In this document: positions 42,179 to 50,882 of the stretch, in pieces | How positions within the stretch are numbered: position 1 is the first letter of the stretch | Layout of the letters: every line of letters starts with the position of its first letter | Source: Streptomyces sp. C10-9-1 | GTDB lineage: Bacteria > Actinomycetota > Actinomycetes > Streptomycetales > Streptomycetaceae | Direction: 5' to 3' | Assembly (NCBI RefSeq): GCF_024497955.1 | Contig: NZ_JANHKP010000021.1 | Coordinates: 1 to 64,000, forward strand | DNA: 64,000 bases | The notes under the pieces: model-generated | What the model was told of the DNA's origin: nothing | Database searches by the model: none | Seen by the model: the letters and a program-made list of their open reading frames with translations, nothing else | Translations under genes and position numbers: made by a program

Positions 42179-42985
42179 ATGCACCAGGACCCGGCCTCCG
42201 GCGCACCGGAGCACGGCCCGCGCCCGGCGCGCAGGCGCAGCGACCGGGGCCGCTACGGCCGCCTCAGCCGCGAGCGGGTGCTGGGCACCGCCCTGGAGCT
42301 GGTGGACCGCGAGGGGCTGTCGGCCCTGAGCATGCGGCGACTGGGGGCGGAGCTGGGTGTGGAGGCCATGGCGCTGTACCGCTACGCGGAGGGGAAGGAA
42401 GGGCTGCTCGACGGCCTGGTGGAGGCGTTCTTCACGGAGCTGCACGCCCGTCTGGACGCGGCGGCGCCCGCCGCCGCGGCGCCGGCCCCGGGGGCCGGCG
42501 GGGAGCAGGTCACGGCGGGGGCGGACGCCCCCGGGGCCGACGGGGCACCGCGCTGGCGGGCCGAGCTGCACCGGATGGCCGCGGGCACCTACCGCCTGGC
42601 CCTGGACCACCCCCAGGTCGTACCGCTGCTGGCGACCCGGATGCTCGCCGTGCCCCTGGCGCGGCGGCCCGCGGCGGTCCTGGAGCAGCACGAGCGGGTC
42701 CTGGCGCTGCTGCGGGAGGCGGGCCTCGACGGGGCGGACTCGGCCGCGGCCTTCCGCGCCTACTCGGGCTGGGTGCTCGGCTACGTCCTGGTGGAGCTGC
42801 GGGCGGTGGTGGACGACCCGGACGAACCCGATCCGGCCTTCCGGCTCGGCCTGCACCGGATCCCCGCCCGTCGGCTGCCCCTGCTGCGCGCCGCCGCGCC
42901 GTCCCTCGCGGAGCGGGCGGGCCCCCGGGACCTCGCCGCGGGGCTGGACGCCCTGCTCGACCGGTTCGCCCCGGCGGAGCACTGA
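42179..42985 (+). CDS. TetR-family regulator (TetR_C-like), polysaccharide locus
   Basis: 268 aa from ATG 42179 (GAAGG upstream). HTH at residues about 35-75 (RERVLGTALELVDREGLSAL, MRRLGAELGVEAMALYRYAE), a signature close to tetracycline-repressor-type regulators. The C-terminal domain (AELHRMAAGTYRLALDHPQV, FRAYSGWVLGYVLVELRAVV) is of TetR_C form. It is divergent from the glycosyltransferase operon over a 25-bp palindrome and is probably its repressor and its own. Confidence 0.9.
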   Translation: MHQDPASGAPEHGPRPARRRSDRGRYGRLSRERVLGTALELVDREGLSALSMRRLGAELGVEAMALYRYAEGKEGLLDGLVEAFFTELHARLDAAAPAAAAPAPGAGGEQVTAGADAPGADGAPRWRAELHRMAAGTYRLALDHPQVVPLLATRMLAVPLARRPAAVLEQHERVLALLREAGLDGADSAAAFRAYSGWVLGYVLVELRAVVDDPDEPDPAFRLGLHRIPARRLPLLRAAAPSLAERAGPRDLAAGLDALLDRFAPAEH

Positions 42986-43078
42986 GCCGGTTCACCCCTT
43001 CGGATGACCGAGGCGCGGAACCGCGATCCCCCTGCGAACGTTCTTCCGGGTATCGGCACAGAGGATCGGGGGGCCGTG

Positions 43079-43678
43079 ATGACGAACGACCGGCCCGCCT
43101 GGGGCGGGAGCGACCGCGCCGGAGCGGCGGCCAGACTCATGCTGGCCTGGGTCGCCCTGCTGTGGGCCCTGGAGGCGGTGGACGCGGCCACGGGCCACGC
43201 CCTGGACCCCTACGGCATCACGCCCCGGGAGAGCTCGGAACTGGCGGACGTGGTGCCCGCCGCCTTCCTCCACTTCGGCTTCGCCCATGTCGCCGCCAAC
43301 AGCATCCCGCTGCTGGTGATGGGCTTCCTCGCCGCGCTCGGGGGCATACGCCGCTTCCTCGTCGTCGCCCTGCTGATCATCGTGGCGGACGGACTGGCGG
43401 TCTGGCTGGTCTCCCCGGCGGACACCAACACGGCGGGGGCCTCGGGCCTCGTCTTCGGCCTCTTCGGCTACCTCCTCGGGCGCGGCGTCGCGGAGCGCAA
43501 GCCCAGGGACGTCGCCGTGGCGGTGCTGGTGGGCGCCGTGTGGGGCGGCGCCGTCCTGGCGGGGATATCCCCAACCGACACCCAGGTGAGCTGGCAGGCG
43601 CACCTCTTCGGGCTGCTGGCGGGGGTGGCGGCGGCCTTCGCCCTCCGCGACCGGGGGCGGGCGCCCGCGCGGGGCTGA
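43079..43678 (+). CDS. Rhomboid-family intramembrane serine protease
   Basis: 199 aa with six or so helices. Catalytic Ser in TAGASGLVFGLFGYL (GASG motif, residues about 121-135), catalytic His in WQAHLFGLLAG (about 180), and the N-terminal HVAANSIPLL supplying the oxyanion Asn. It cleaves transmembrane segments of unknown partners. Start ATG 43079 (or GTG one codon before) with GGGGGG upstream; 93 nt after tetR on the same strand, so possible co-transcription. Confidence 0.9.
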   Translation: MTNDRPAWGGSDRAGAAARLMLAWVALLWALEAVDAATGHALDPYGITPRESSELADVVPAAFLHFGFAHVAANSIPLLVMGFLAALGGIRRFLVVALLIIVADGLAVWLVSPADTNTAGASGLVFGLFGYLLGRGVAERKPRDVAVAVLVGAVWGGAVLAGISPTDTQVSWQAHLFGLLAGVAAAFALRDRGRAPARG

Positions 43679-43829
43679 GCGCGCCGGGCCCGGGGCGGTC
43701 TCGCGTACGGGGGCCCCGGCAGCCGGGCCCGCGGGTGCGGGCAGGTGGCGGGTCGCCCTCCCCCGACGGCCCCGGCTGCGCCCCGCGGACGCCGGGCCCG
43801 GGGACGCCGGGCCCGGGGGCGGCTCCCGC

Positions 43830-44732
43830 TCACACCGTCAGGCCGCGCACCACCAGGTCCAGCAGGGCGCACACGAACAGCGCGATACCGATGAAGCCGT
43901 TCACCGTGAAGAAGGCGCGGTTCAGCCGGGAGAGGTCGTGGGGCCGCACGATGGAGTGCTCGTAGACGAAGGCCGCGGCCACGATCGCCAGCCCCAGCCA
44001 CAGGAAGGCACCCGCCCCGGTGGCCAGCGCGTACCAGACGAACAGCCCCATGGTGACGGCGTGGCACCCGCGCGCGCCGTACAGCGCCGCCGGGATGCCG
44101 AAGCGGGCGGGCACGGACTGCACGCCGTGGGCGCGGTCGGCCTGGACGTCCTGGCACGCGAAGATCAGGTCGAAGCCGCCGATCCAGACGCCCACCGCGA
44201 GGCCCAGCACGACCGCGTCCCAGGACCACGCCCCGGTGACGGCGATCCAGGCGCCGACCGGCCCCATGGCCTGCGCCAGCCCGAGGATCGCGTGCGGGAA
44301 GTCGGTGAACCGCTTGCCGTAGGGGTAGACCACCATCGGCACCACGGCGACGGGGGCGAGCGCCAGGCACAGCGGGTTGAGCAGCGCGGCGGCGCCCAGG
44401 AAGACCGCCAGCGCGATCAGTGCACCCGTCCACGCCGAGCGCACCGAGACCGCCCCGGTGACCAGCTCGCGGGAGGCGGTGCGCGGATTGCGGGCGTCGA
44501 TCTCCCGGTCGATGATCCGGTTGCAGGCCATGGCGAAGGTCCGCAGCCCGACCATCGCCACCGTGACGAGGAGCAGTTCCCCCCAGTGCACGGTGCCGTC
44601 CGTCCGGAACATCGCGGTCAGCGCCGCGATGTAGGCGAAGGGCAGCGCGAAGACCGAGTGCTCGATCATCACCAGCCGGAGGAACGCCCGGGTGCGCCCG
44701 GGCTGCGGGACGGCCGCTGCGGCAGAGGTCAC
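43830..44732 (-). CDS. mqnP: Menaquinone prenyltransferase (UbiA family, MqnP)
   Basis: 300 aa from a GTG at 44732 that overlaps the mqnL stop by 4 nt. Eight or nine helices. The two Asp-rich motifs of UbiA-type prenyltransferases are AMACNRIIDREIDARNPRTA and FDLIFACQDVQADRAHGVQS. It attaches the polyprenyl tail to 1,4-dihydroxy-6-naphthoate in the late futalosine route. The direct coupling with a UbiD-type gene supports MqnP rather than ubiquinone or heme-O synthesis. Confidence 0.93.
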   Translation of the reverse strand: MTSAAAAVPQPGRTRAFLRLVMIEHSVFALPFAYIAALTAMFRTDGTVHWGELLLVTVAMVGLRTFAMACNRIIDREIDARNPRTASRELVTGAVSVRSAWTGALIALAVFLGAAALLNPLCLALAPVAVVPMVVYPYGKRFTDFPHAILGLAQAMGPVGAWIAVTGAWSWDAVVLGLAVGVWIGGFDLIFACQDVQADRAHGVQSVPARFGIPAALYGARGCHAVTMGLFVWYALATGAGAFLWLGLAIVAAAFVYEHSIVRPHDLSRLNRAFFTVNGFIGIALFVCALLDLVVRGLTV

Positions 44733-46183
44733 GAGAGTCCGTACTCCTTCCAGCGGCGGTCCACCAGCGCCGCCGTCGCCGGGTCGGAGACCACCATCTC
44801 GGGCCACCCGCCGTCGCGGGTGTAGCCCTCCTCGGGGAGCTTGCGGGTCGCGTCGATACCGGCCTTGCCGCCCCAGAACTGCTGGTAGGAGGCGTGGTCC
44901 AGATGGTCGACCGGCCCCTCGACGACCGTGAGGTCGCGCGCGTAGTCGGTGTTCCCGAGGGCCCGCCAGGAGACCTCGTGGAGGTCGTGGACGTCGCAGT
45001 CCGCGTCCACGACGACGATCAGCTTCGTCAGCGACATCATGTGCGCGCCCCAGATGGCGTGCATCACCTTCTGCGCGTGCTTCGGGTACTTCTTGTCGAT
45101 CGAGACGATCGCGCAGTTGTGGAAGCCGCCCGACTCCGGCAGGTGGTAGTCCACGATGTCCGGAACGATGATCTTGAGCAGCGGCAGGAAGAAGCGCTCG
45201 GTGGCGCGGCCCAGCGGCCCGTCCTCCGTCGGCGGCCGTCCCACCACGATGGACTGGAGCAGCGGCCGCTTGCGCATGGTGACGCAGTCGATGGTCAGCG
45301 CGGGGAACGGCTCCTGCGGCGTGTAGAAGCCGGTGTGGTCGCCGAAGGGCCCCTCGGGCAGCATCTTCCCGGGCTCCAGCCAGCCCTCCAGCACGACCTC
45401 CGCGTCAGCCGGGACCTGGAGGGGCACGGTCCTGCAGTCCACCATCTCGATCCGCCGGCCCGCGACGAACCCGGCGAACAGGTACTCGTCGATGTCCCCG
45501 GGCAGCGGAGCGGTGGAGGCGTAGGTCACGGCGGGCGGGCAGCCGAAGGCGATCGCGACCGGCAGCCGCTCGCCCCGCCGGGCGGCGACCTGGTAGTGGT
45601 TCCGGCTGTCCTTGTGGATCTGCCAGTGCATGCCGATGGTGCGCCGGTCGTGCCGCTGGAGGCGGTAGAGGCCCAGGTTGCGGATGCCGGTGTCGGGGTC
45701 CTTGGTGTGGGTGAGCCCCAGGTTGAAGAAGGAGCCGCCGTCCTGGGGCCAGGTGAACAGGGCGGGCAGGGCGTCGAGGTCGACGTCCTCACCCGTGAGG
45801 ACGACCTCCTGCACCGGCGCGTCCTTCACCTTCTTCGGCGGGACGTGCACCATCGAGCCCAGCTTGCCGAAGGCCTCGCGCACCCCGACGAAGCCGTGCG
45901 GCAGCTCGGGCTTGAGCAGCCCGCCGATCTTCTCCCCGATCTCGGCGTAGGAGGACAGGCCCAGGGCCTTCAGCAGGCGCCGGTCGGTGCCGAAGACGTT
46001 CATCGCCAGCGGCATCGAGGAACCGCGGACGTTCTCGAAGAGCAGCGCCGGTCCGCCCGCCTTGTTCACCCGGTCGACGATCTCCCCGACCTCCAGGTAC
46101 GGATCGACCTCGGCCTTGATGCGCTTGAGGTCCCCCTCGCGCTCCAGGGCGCGGAGCAGGGAGCGAAGATCGTCGTAAGCCAT
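44729..46183 (-). CDS. mqnL: Menaquinone decarboxylase (UbiD family, MqnL)
   Basis: 484 aa from ATG 46183. UbiD signatures: VNKAGGPALLFENVRGSSMP, SGGFHNCAIVSIDKKYPKHA, GPFGDHTGFYTPQEPFPALT and LIVVVDADCDVHDLHEVSWR. UbiD enzymes need prenylated FMN, made by the mqnM product at 30163-30831. In the futalosine route MqnL removes the carboxylate after prenylation. Coupled to mqnP (4-nt overlap); the divergent PLDc_N gene begins 88 nt away. Confidence 0.93.
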   Translation of the reverse strand: MAYDDLRSLLRALEREGDLKRIKAEVDPYLEVGEIVDRVNKAGGPALLFENVRGSSMPLAMNVFGTDRRLLKALGLSSYAEIGEKIGGLLKPELPHGFVGVREAFGKLGSMVHVPPKKVKDAPVQEVVLTGEDVDLDALPALFTWPQDGGSFFNLGLTHTKDPDTGIRNLGLYRLQRHDRRTIGMHWQIHKDSRNHYQVAARRGERLPVAIAFGCPPAVTYASTAPLPGDIDEYLFAGFVAGRRIEMVDCRTVPLQVPADAEVVLEGWLEPGKMLPEGPFGDHTGFYTPQEPFPALTIDCVTMRKRPLLQSIVVGRPPTEDGPLGRATERFFLPLLKIIVPDIVDYHLPESGGFHNCAIVSIDKKYPKHAQKVMHAIWGAHMMSLTKLIVVVDADCDVHDLHEVSWRALGNTDYARDLTVVEGPVDHLDHASYQQFWGGKAGIDATRKLPEEGYTRDGGWPEMVVSDPATAALVDRRWKEYGLS

Positions 46184-46270
46184 GCCGTCCAGTATCCGGC
46201 ACGCACTACCCTGGAGCTGTCACGGGGGCCGCCCGGCCGGTCCCGAGCTCTGTTGCGCAGGGGGTCGGCC

Positions 46271-46621
46271 ATGCTTCGGGTCCTGATGTTTCTGGTGCCT
46301 CTGGCGCTCAGCATCTACGCCTTCATCGACTGCATCACCACGGACGAGAAGGACGTCAGGTACATCCCGAAGCCCCTGTGGGCCATTCTGGTGCTGCTGT
46401 TCCCGCTCGTGGGCTCCGTCTCCTGGCTGATCGTGGGCAAGGACCGCGCGGCGCTCCAGCGTTCCGCGGGCCGCCGCGGCTGGGTCGCCCCGGACGACAA
46501 CCCCGAGTTCCTGAAGTCCCTGGGCGAGAAGCGCACCGGCGACGAGGAGCGGCCGGAGTCCCCGAAGAGCACGGAGGACGCGGTGGAGGGCGACGACCCC
46601 GACAACCGCCCCCGCCCCTGA
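46271..46621 (+). CDS. PLDc_N-domain small membrane protein
   Basis: 116 aa. Two helices (LRVLMFLVPLALSIYAFIDC and LWAILVLLFPLVGSVSWLIV) with RYIPKPLW between them and the closing GKDR are the typical PLD-nuclease N-terminal-domain arrangement; the C-terminal tail is hydrophilic and acidic (EERPESPKSTEDAVEG). Role unknown. Divergent from mqnL. Confidence 0.85.
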   Translation: MLRVLMFLVPLALSIYAFIDCITTDEKDVRYIPKPLWAILVLLFPLVGSVSWLIVGKDRAALQRSAGRRGWVAPDDNPEFLKSLGEKRTGDEERPESPKSTEDAVEGDDPDNRPRP

Positions 46622-46667
46622 GCCCGTCGCGCCCGACGCCCCACCGCCGCCGACCGCGAGGAGCTCC

Positions 46668-47111
46668 GTGACCCCCTACCGGCAGTGGCTCGCCACCGCC
46701 CTCGCCGAGGCCCGCACCGGCCTGGCCGAAGGCGGCCTGCCGATCGGTGCCGCCCTCTACTCCGCCGACGGCACCCTGCTGGGCCGCGGCCGCAACCGGC
46801 GCGTCCAGGACGGCGACCCCTCGATGCACGCGGAGACCGCCGCCTTCCGCGCGGCGGGGCGGCAGCGCACCTACCGCGGCACCACCATGGTGACCACCCT
46901 GTCCCCCTGCTGGTACTGCAGCGGCCTGGTCCGCCAGTTCGGCATCTCCCGCGTCGTGATCGGCGAGGCGCGGACCTTCCACGGCGGCCACGACTGGCTC
47001 GCCGGGCACGGCGTGGAGGTCGTCCTCCTCGACGACGCGGAGTGCGCAGCGATGATGGGGGCCTTCGTCGCCGAGCACCCCGGGCTCTGGCACGAGGACA
47101 TCGGGGACTGA
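46668..47111 (+). CDS. Nucleoside/cytosine deaminase (yeast Fcy1-like)
   Basis: 147 aa from a GTG with GAGGAG upstream. Zinc-dependent deaminase: HAE in SMHAETAAFRAAG, PCxxC in TTLSPCWYCSGLVRQFGISR. The overall match to yeast cytosine deaminase is striking: GGLPIGAALYSADG, LGRGRNRRVQDG, FHGGHDWLAGHGVEVVLLDD and the C-terminal WHEDIGD, where yeast has WFEDIGE. Conserved substrate-contact positions (Asn in GRNRR, Trp and Asp in WHEDIG) are kept. Expected reaction: cytosine to uracil, though other bases are possible. Confidence 0.8.
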   Translation: MTPYRQWLATALAEARTGLAEGGLPIGAALYSADGTLLGRGRNRRVQDGDPSMHAETAAFRAAGRQRTYRGTTMVTTLSPCWYCSGLVRQFGISRVVIGEARTFHGGHDWLAGHGVEVVLLDDAECAAMMGAFVAEHPGLWHEDIGD

Positions 47112-47292
47112 CCCGCCCCCTCCCGCGCGCCCCGGGCCCGGTTCCACGACCCGCCCGAAGGCGGCGACGGCGGGTAACGGGACGAACACGAATCCGGCCG
47201 GAACATTCGCCCGGGCCTGCTCCGCCGCCTACGCTGGACGTCCTGACCGTCCATCAGCCCTCCGGCGCCAGTTGACCGACGGGGAGTCGTTC

Positions 47293-49341
47293 TTGAGGGA
47301 TCAACTCGCCGCGAGGAGCGACCTGCTCGCGCAGCTCACGTCCCATCTGACCGGCACCGAGGTGGCCGGCCGGCGCCAGCGTCCCTACTGCCGGGCCCTG
47401 CCGCCGCCCGTGGTGGCCGTGGTCGGCGGGCGGGGCACCGGCAAGACCCACGCCTTCGCGCGGCTGCGCCAGGACTGCGCCCCGGTCACCCCGACCGCCT
47501 ACCTCGACTGCGCCGACGAGGCCCTGCGCACCGGGGCCGCCGAGTCCCCCCGGTCCCGTTCCCTGGTGACCGAGGCCCTGCGGGTCCTGGGTGCCGGCTT
47601 CACGGCCAGCGGCCCGGCCCGATCCGGGGCCCTGCACACCACGCGCCTGTTCGCCGGGCTGGTCGCCATCGCCTCCGGCACGTGGAACGCGGACGAGGAC
47701 GAGCGCATCGCGGCCGAACTGCGCCGCCTGGAGCCGGTGTCGCCGGCCCGCGGCGACGGCGCCGGGACGGTCCGCGACGGCGTGGCGACGCTGATGGCCG
47801 CCTACGCGGAGGCACCCGGCCGCCCCCGCGCCGCCGGGTCCCATGTCGAGCTGTCGGTCGAGGTGCTGCTGCGCAAGCTGCTCACGCGGGCCGGCCGCCG
47901 GGCCGCGGACTGGTACGGCGCCTACCCGGGGGCGCAGGGCAGCGCCCGCTCGGGGCTCGTCCTGCTGGGCCGCCACTTCCTGCTCGGCGGCGACCAGCGG
48001 CGCCGCGCCGAGTACTTCCTCGGCCAGGCTCTGCGGGCCGATCTGGAGGCCGCGTACCGCACCACCGGCGGCTGGCTGCTGCGCACCGGGCGTCCGCTGA
48101 TGCTCCTGGACAACGCCCACGACGAACTCGGCGAGCAGCTCGTCCGGGACTGCCTCACCCACCGCGGCACCGGGCACCAGGACCGGGTGGTGGTGTACGC
48201 CGCCTTCCGCCACGAGGACCCGCAGGTGCTGCGCGGCGCACGGCGGCTGCCCTCGCTGACGTCCGCGGTGGGACTGGCGCGGGAGCGGACCGACGGCCTG
48301 TGCCGCAACCCGCTGGTGGTGATCCCCTATCCGCCGCTGCCGCCCGCGGGCCCGGAGACCTCGGACGGGCTGCTGAGCCACGTCGACCCCGATGCGATGC
48401 TCCCGCCCGGACTGCCCCGCGCACTGCACCGCTTCACCGGCGGGCGTCCGCTGGCCATGACCCGGATGACCGCAGCCATCGAGGAGCTGAGGTCCCAGGG
48501 TCCGCCCCTCGGTGCCGCGGCCCCCTCGCCGCTGGCCGGACTGACGCTGCGGGCCCTGCTCGACCACCGCGGCACCGCGCCCGGCCCCCCGGCTCCGACC
48601 GTGGCGGAGGCACTGCGCCGGGAGCTGGCCCCGGGGGAGGCCGGGGAGCTGCTCACCCTGCTGAGCCCCGCGGCCGACGTGCGGGCCGCCGCCCTGCTGC
48701 TGCCCGCGGCCGCGGCGATGACCACCACCGAGCTGCGCGCCGCCCTGGACGCCGACGGCTGGCCGCGGTGCGAGGAGCACTTCGTCGCCGACCACTGCCT
48801 GCGCACCCTGCTGCTGCACCGGCTGTGGCACCGGGATCCCGACCACGCCTCCTGGATCGGGGCGCACGAGAGCCTGACCACCCACTACGCCTCCAACCAC
48901 CCCGCTTCCTGGCAGCAGTACCAGCACGAGCTGGCGAGCGGCCGGACCCGCAACGCGGTCGCCTACCTGACCGGTTCGCTGGACCGCGCGGACACGGCCG
49001 CCTGGCTGGAGGACCTGCTGCGGATCGCCTCGGCCCCGCTGTTCACCGGCCTGCCGGAGCGCCGCGGGACCGCCTTCACCGGCGGCCACCGCGACCTGGG
49101 CCGCCGGGTGGAGCGGCTGCTGCACGTCGCCTGGCTGGCGCAGGACCGGCTGGAGCTTCCGGAGTCCCGGCTGGAGACGGCCTCGCACAGCGCCCTGCAC
49201 GCGCTGCGCGACGACGTCGCCGACGGCTCCGTGCTGACGGACGCGGCCGGGCTGTGGGCGGAGAGCATCAGATCGGGACGGCCGCTCCGGGAGTGCGGAT
49301 GCACCCGGAGGGGCCCGGCGAACGGGGGGAGCCCGGCGTGA
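47293..49341 (+). CDS. P-loop ATPase of unknown function paired with a binding protein
   Basis: 682 aa from the TTG at 47293, which has GGGGAG 6 nt upstream; the frame is open to a TTG at 47272. Walker A is VVAVVGGRGTGKTHAFARLR (residues about 40-60); a Walker-B-like strand follows as RPLMLLDNAHDELGEQLV (near 270). The rest is helical with no further domain recognised (ITIHYASNHPASWQQ-like C-terminal half). No membrane segment, so cytoplasmic. It overlaps the next gene by 4 nt (GTGA), whose product is an extracytoplasmic binding-protein-like chain. Possibly STAND-like signalling; not assigned. Confidence 0.6.
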   Translation: MRDQLAARSDLLAQLTSHLTGTEVAGRRQRPYCRALPPPVVAVVGGRGTGKTHAFARLRQDCAPVTPTAYLDCADEALRTGAAESPRSRSLVTEALRVLGAGFTASGPARSGALHTTRLFAGLVAIASGTWNADEDERIAAELRRLEPVSPARGDGAGTVRDGVATLMAAYAEAPGRPRAAGSHVELSVEVLLRKLLTRAGRRAADWYGAYPGAQGSARSGLVLLGRHFLLGGDQRRRAEYFLGQALRADLEAAYRTTGGWLLRTGRPLMLLDNAHDELGEQLVRDCLTHRGTGHQDRVVVYAAFRHEDPQVLRGARRLPSLTSAVGLARERTDGLCRNPLVVIPYPPLPPAGPETSDGLLSHVDPDAMLPPGLPRALHRFTGGRPLAMTRMTAAIEELRSQGPPLGAAAPSPLAGLTLRALLDHRGTAPGPPAPTVAEALRRELAPGEAGELLTLLSPAADVRAAALLLPAAAAMTTTELRAALDADGWPRCEEHFVADHCLRTLLLHRLWHRDPDHASWIGAHESLTTHYASNHPASWQQYQHELASGRTRNAVAYLTGSLDRADTAAWLEDLLRIASAPLFTGLPERRGTAFTGGHRDLGRRVERLLHVAWLAQDRLELPESRLETASHSALHALRDDVADGSVLTDAAGLWAESIRSGRPLRECGCTRRGPANGGSPA

Positions 49342-50843
49342 ACAACCTGACCAGGATCGCCATCGGTGCGGCCGCGGTCGCCGCCCTGGTCCTCGGGGTG
49401 CTCTTCGGCCCCGGAGTACTGGACCCCGACCGCTCCTGCGCCGCCGGGGTGGAGCGGCCCGAGGGCAGCGAGGAGTGCATCGGCGTCTCGGCGACCGGGT
49501 TCGACTTCGGCGTCGGTGAGATCCGGGACGTCGCGCGGGCCATCGGCGCCGAGAACGCGCGGGTGGCGAAGGAGGGCGGCCTCGCGGTCTCCGTGGCCGT
49601 GATGATGCCGTTCAGCGCCACCGCCCCCGAGCAGCTGACGAAGATGCGCCACGAGCTCCAGGGCGTGTACATCCGGCAGCTGCTCGCCAACCGGGAGGAG
49701 GGCAGGCCGCCGAGGATCCGGGTGCTGCTGGCCAACACCGGCAATCTCGGCCTCCACTGGGAGTCGGTCACCGAGCAGCTGGTGGGCATGGCCGACGATC
49801 CGGTGCCGCTGCGGGCGGTGACCGGGATAGCGACCAGCAACACCGTCACCAAGCAGTCCGTGGGGCTGCTGTCCCGGCACGGCATCCCGATGGTCGGCTC
49901 GACCATCACCGCCGACGACATCACCGACATCCCCGGCCTGGCCCGGGTCTCCCCCACCAACACCGACGAGGCCCGGGCGCTGGTGGCCCACGCCACGTCC
50001 GTGGACCGCAACGCGCTGCTCGTCTACGACACCCAGCCGATGGACAACTACGCGCGGACCCTGCGGGAGGCCTTCGACCAGCAGCTGCCCGACCAGGTCT
50101 ACGACGCGCGCCCGTTCACCTCCAGCGGGGAGCCGGACGACCCGGGCAACCTGGGGAACGTGTTCAACTCCATCGCCCACTACATCTGCGACACGGAGGC
50201 CCGCACCGTCTTCTTCGCCGGGCGCCACACCCCGCTGCGGGTCTTCGTCTCCGAGCTCGGCCGGTCGGGGTGCGCGGAGCGCGGGTTCACCGTGTTCACC
50301 GGGGACGAGGCGTCCTACCTCGGCCAGGACGAGCTGCTCGACCGGGCGGCGCTGGAGCAGCGGCCGGGGGAGAAGCGGCCGCGGGTGGTCCTGAAGTACG
50401 CCGCGCTCGCCCACCCGGACTCCTGGGTCGCCTCGCCCGGGCACACCCCTCCGGCGACGGGGGGCTCGGAGGCCGCGTTCCGGCGGCTGGAGTCGACTCT
50501 GTCGGAGGTGCGGCCCGAGATCGGGGAGAACACCCTGCACGACGGCCAGACGATCATCGGGTACGACGCCATGGCGACCGCGGTCCAGGGGATCCGCCGC
50601 GCCACCGGTGCCTCGGCGGCGGTGCCCGCGCTGGAGGACGTGACGGCGCAGTGGCCCCACTTCACCGGCTCGCTGCGGGTCGAGGGCGCCAGCGGCTGGA
50701 TATGCCTGGACACCGAGGGCAACCCGCGGAACAAGGCCGTGCCCATCGTGCGGCTGACGGGTGACGGCTCGCTGGGGTTCGAGGGGTTCTCCTGGCCGGA
50801 CGGCGAACCGCCCCCCGAGGACTGCGTCTACCGCAAGGACTGA
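49338..50843 (+). CDS. Membrane-anchored periplasmic-binding-protein-like receptor
   Basis: 501 aa from GTG 49338. One N-terminal helix (LTRIAIGAAAVAALVLGVLF) with no lipobox, so it is probably an anchor, then two lobes resembling type 1 (Peripla_BP_6) binding proteins: LAVSVAVMMPFSATAPEQLT, HELQGVYIRQLLANR, AVTGIATSNTVTKQSVGLLS, NALLVYDTQPMDNYARTLRE and TIIGYDAMATAVQGIRRAT. Such lobes bind amino acids, but no ABC permease or ATPase of transport type is adjacent. Coupled to the P-loop ATPase gene. Confidence 0.7.
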   Translation: MNNLTRIAIGAAAVAALVLGVLFGPGVLDPDRSCAAGVERPEGSEECIGVSATGFDFGVGEIRDVARAIGAENARVAKEGGLAVSVAVMMPFSATAPEQLTKMRHELQGVYIRQLLANREEGRPPRIRVLLANTGNLGLHWESVTEQLVGMADDPVPLRAVTGIATSNTVTKQSVGLLSRHGIPMVGSTITADDITDIPGLARVSPTNTDEARALVAHATSVDRNALLVYDTQPMDNYARTLREAFDQQLPDQVYDARPFTSSGEPDDPGNLGNVFNSIAHYICDTEARTVFFAGRHTPLRVFVSELGRSGCAERGFTVFTGDEASYLGQDELLDRAALEQRPGEKRPRVVLKYAALAHPDSWVASPGHTPPATGGSEAAFRRLESTLSEVRPEIGENTLHDGQTIIGYDAMATAVQGIRRATGASAAVPALEDVTAQWPHFTGSLRVEGASGWICLDTEGNPRNKAVPIVRLTGDGSLGFEGFSWPDGEPPPEDCVYRKD

Positions 50844-50882
50844 GGGAGCGGCGCCCGGGCCCGTCGGCGCCGGGCGGGGCGC

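Noticed and set aside
43679..43829. Repeated GACGCCGGGCCCGGG units between the rhomboid and mqnP genes
   Set aside because: Two short GC-rich copies that could form part of a hairpin for the convergent genes; no clear perfect stem, so not listed as a terminator.
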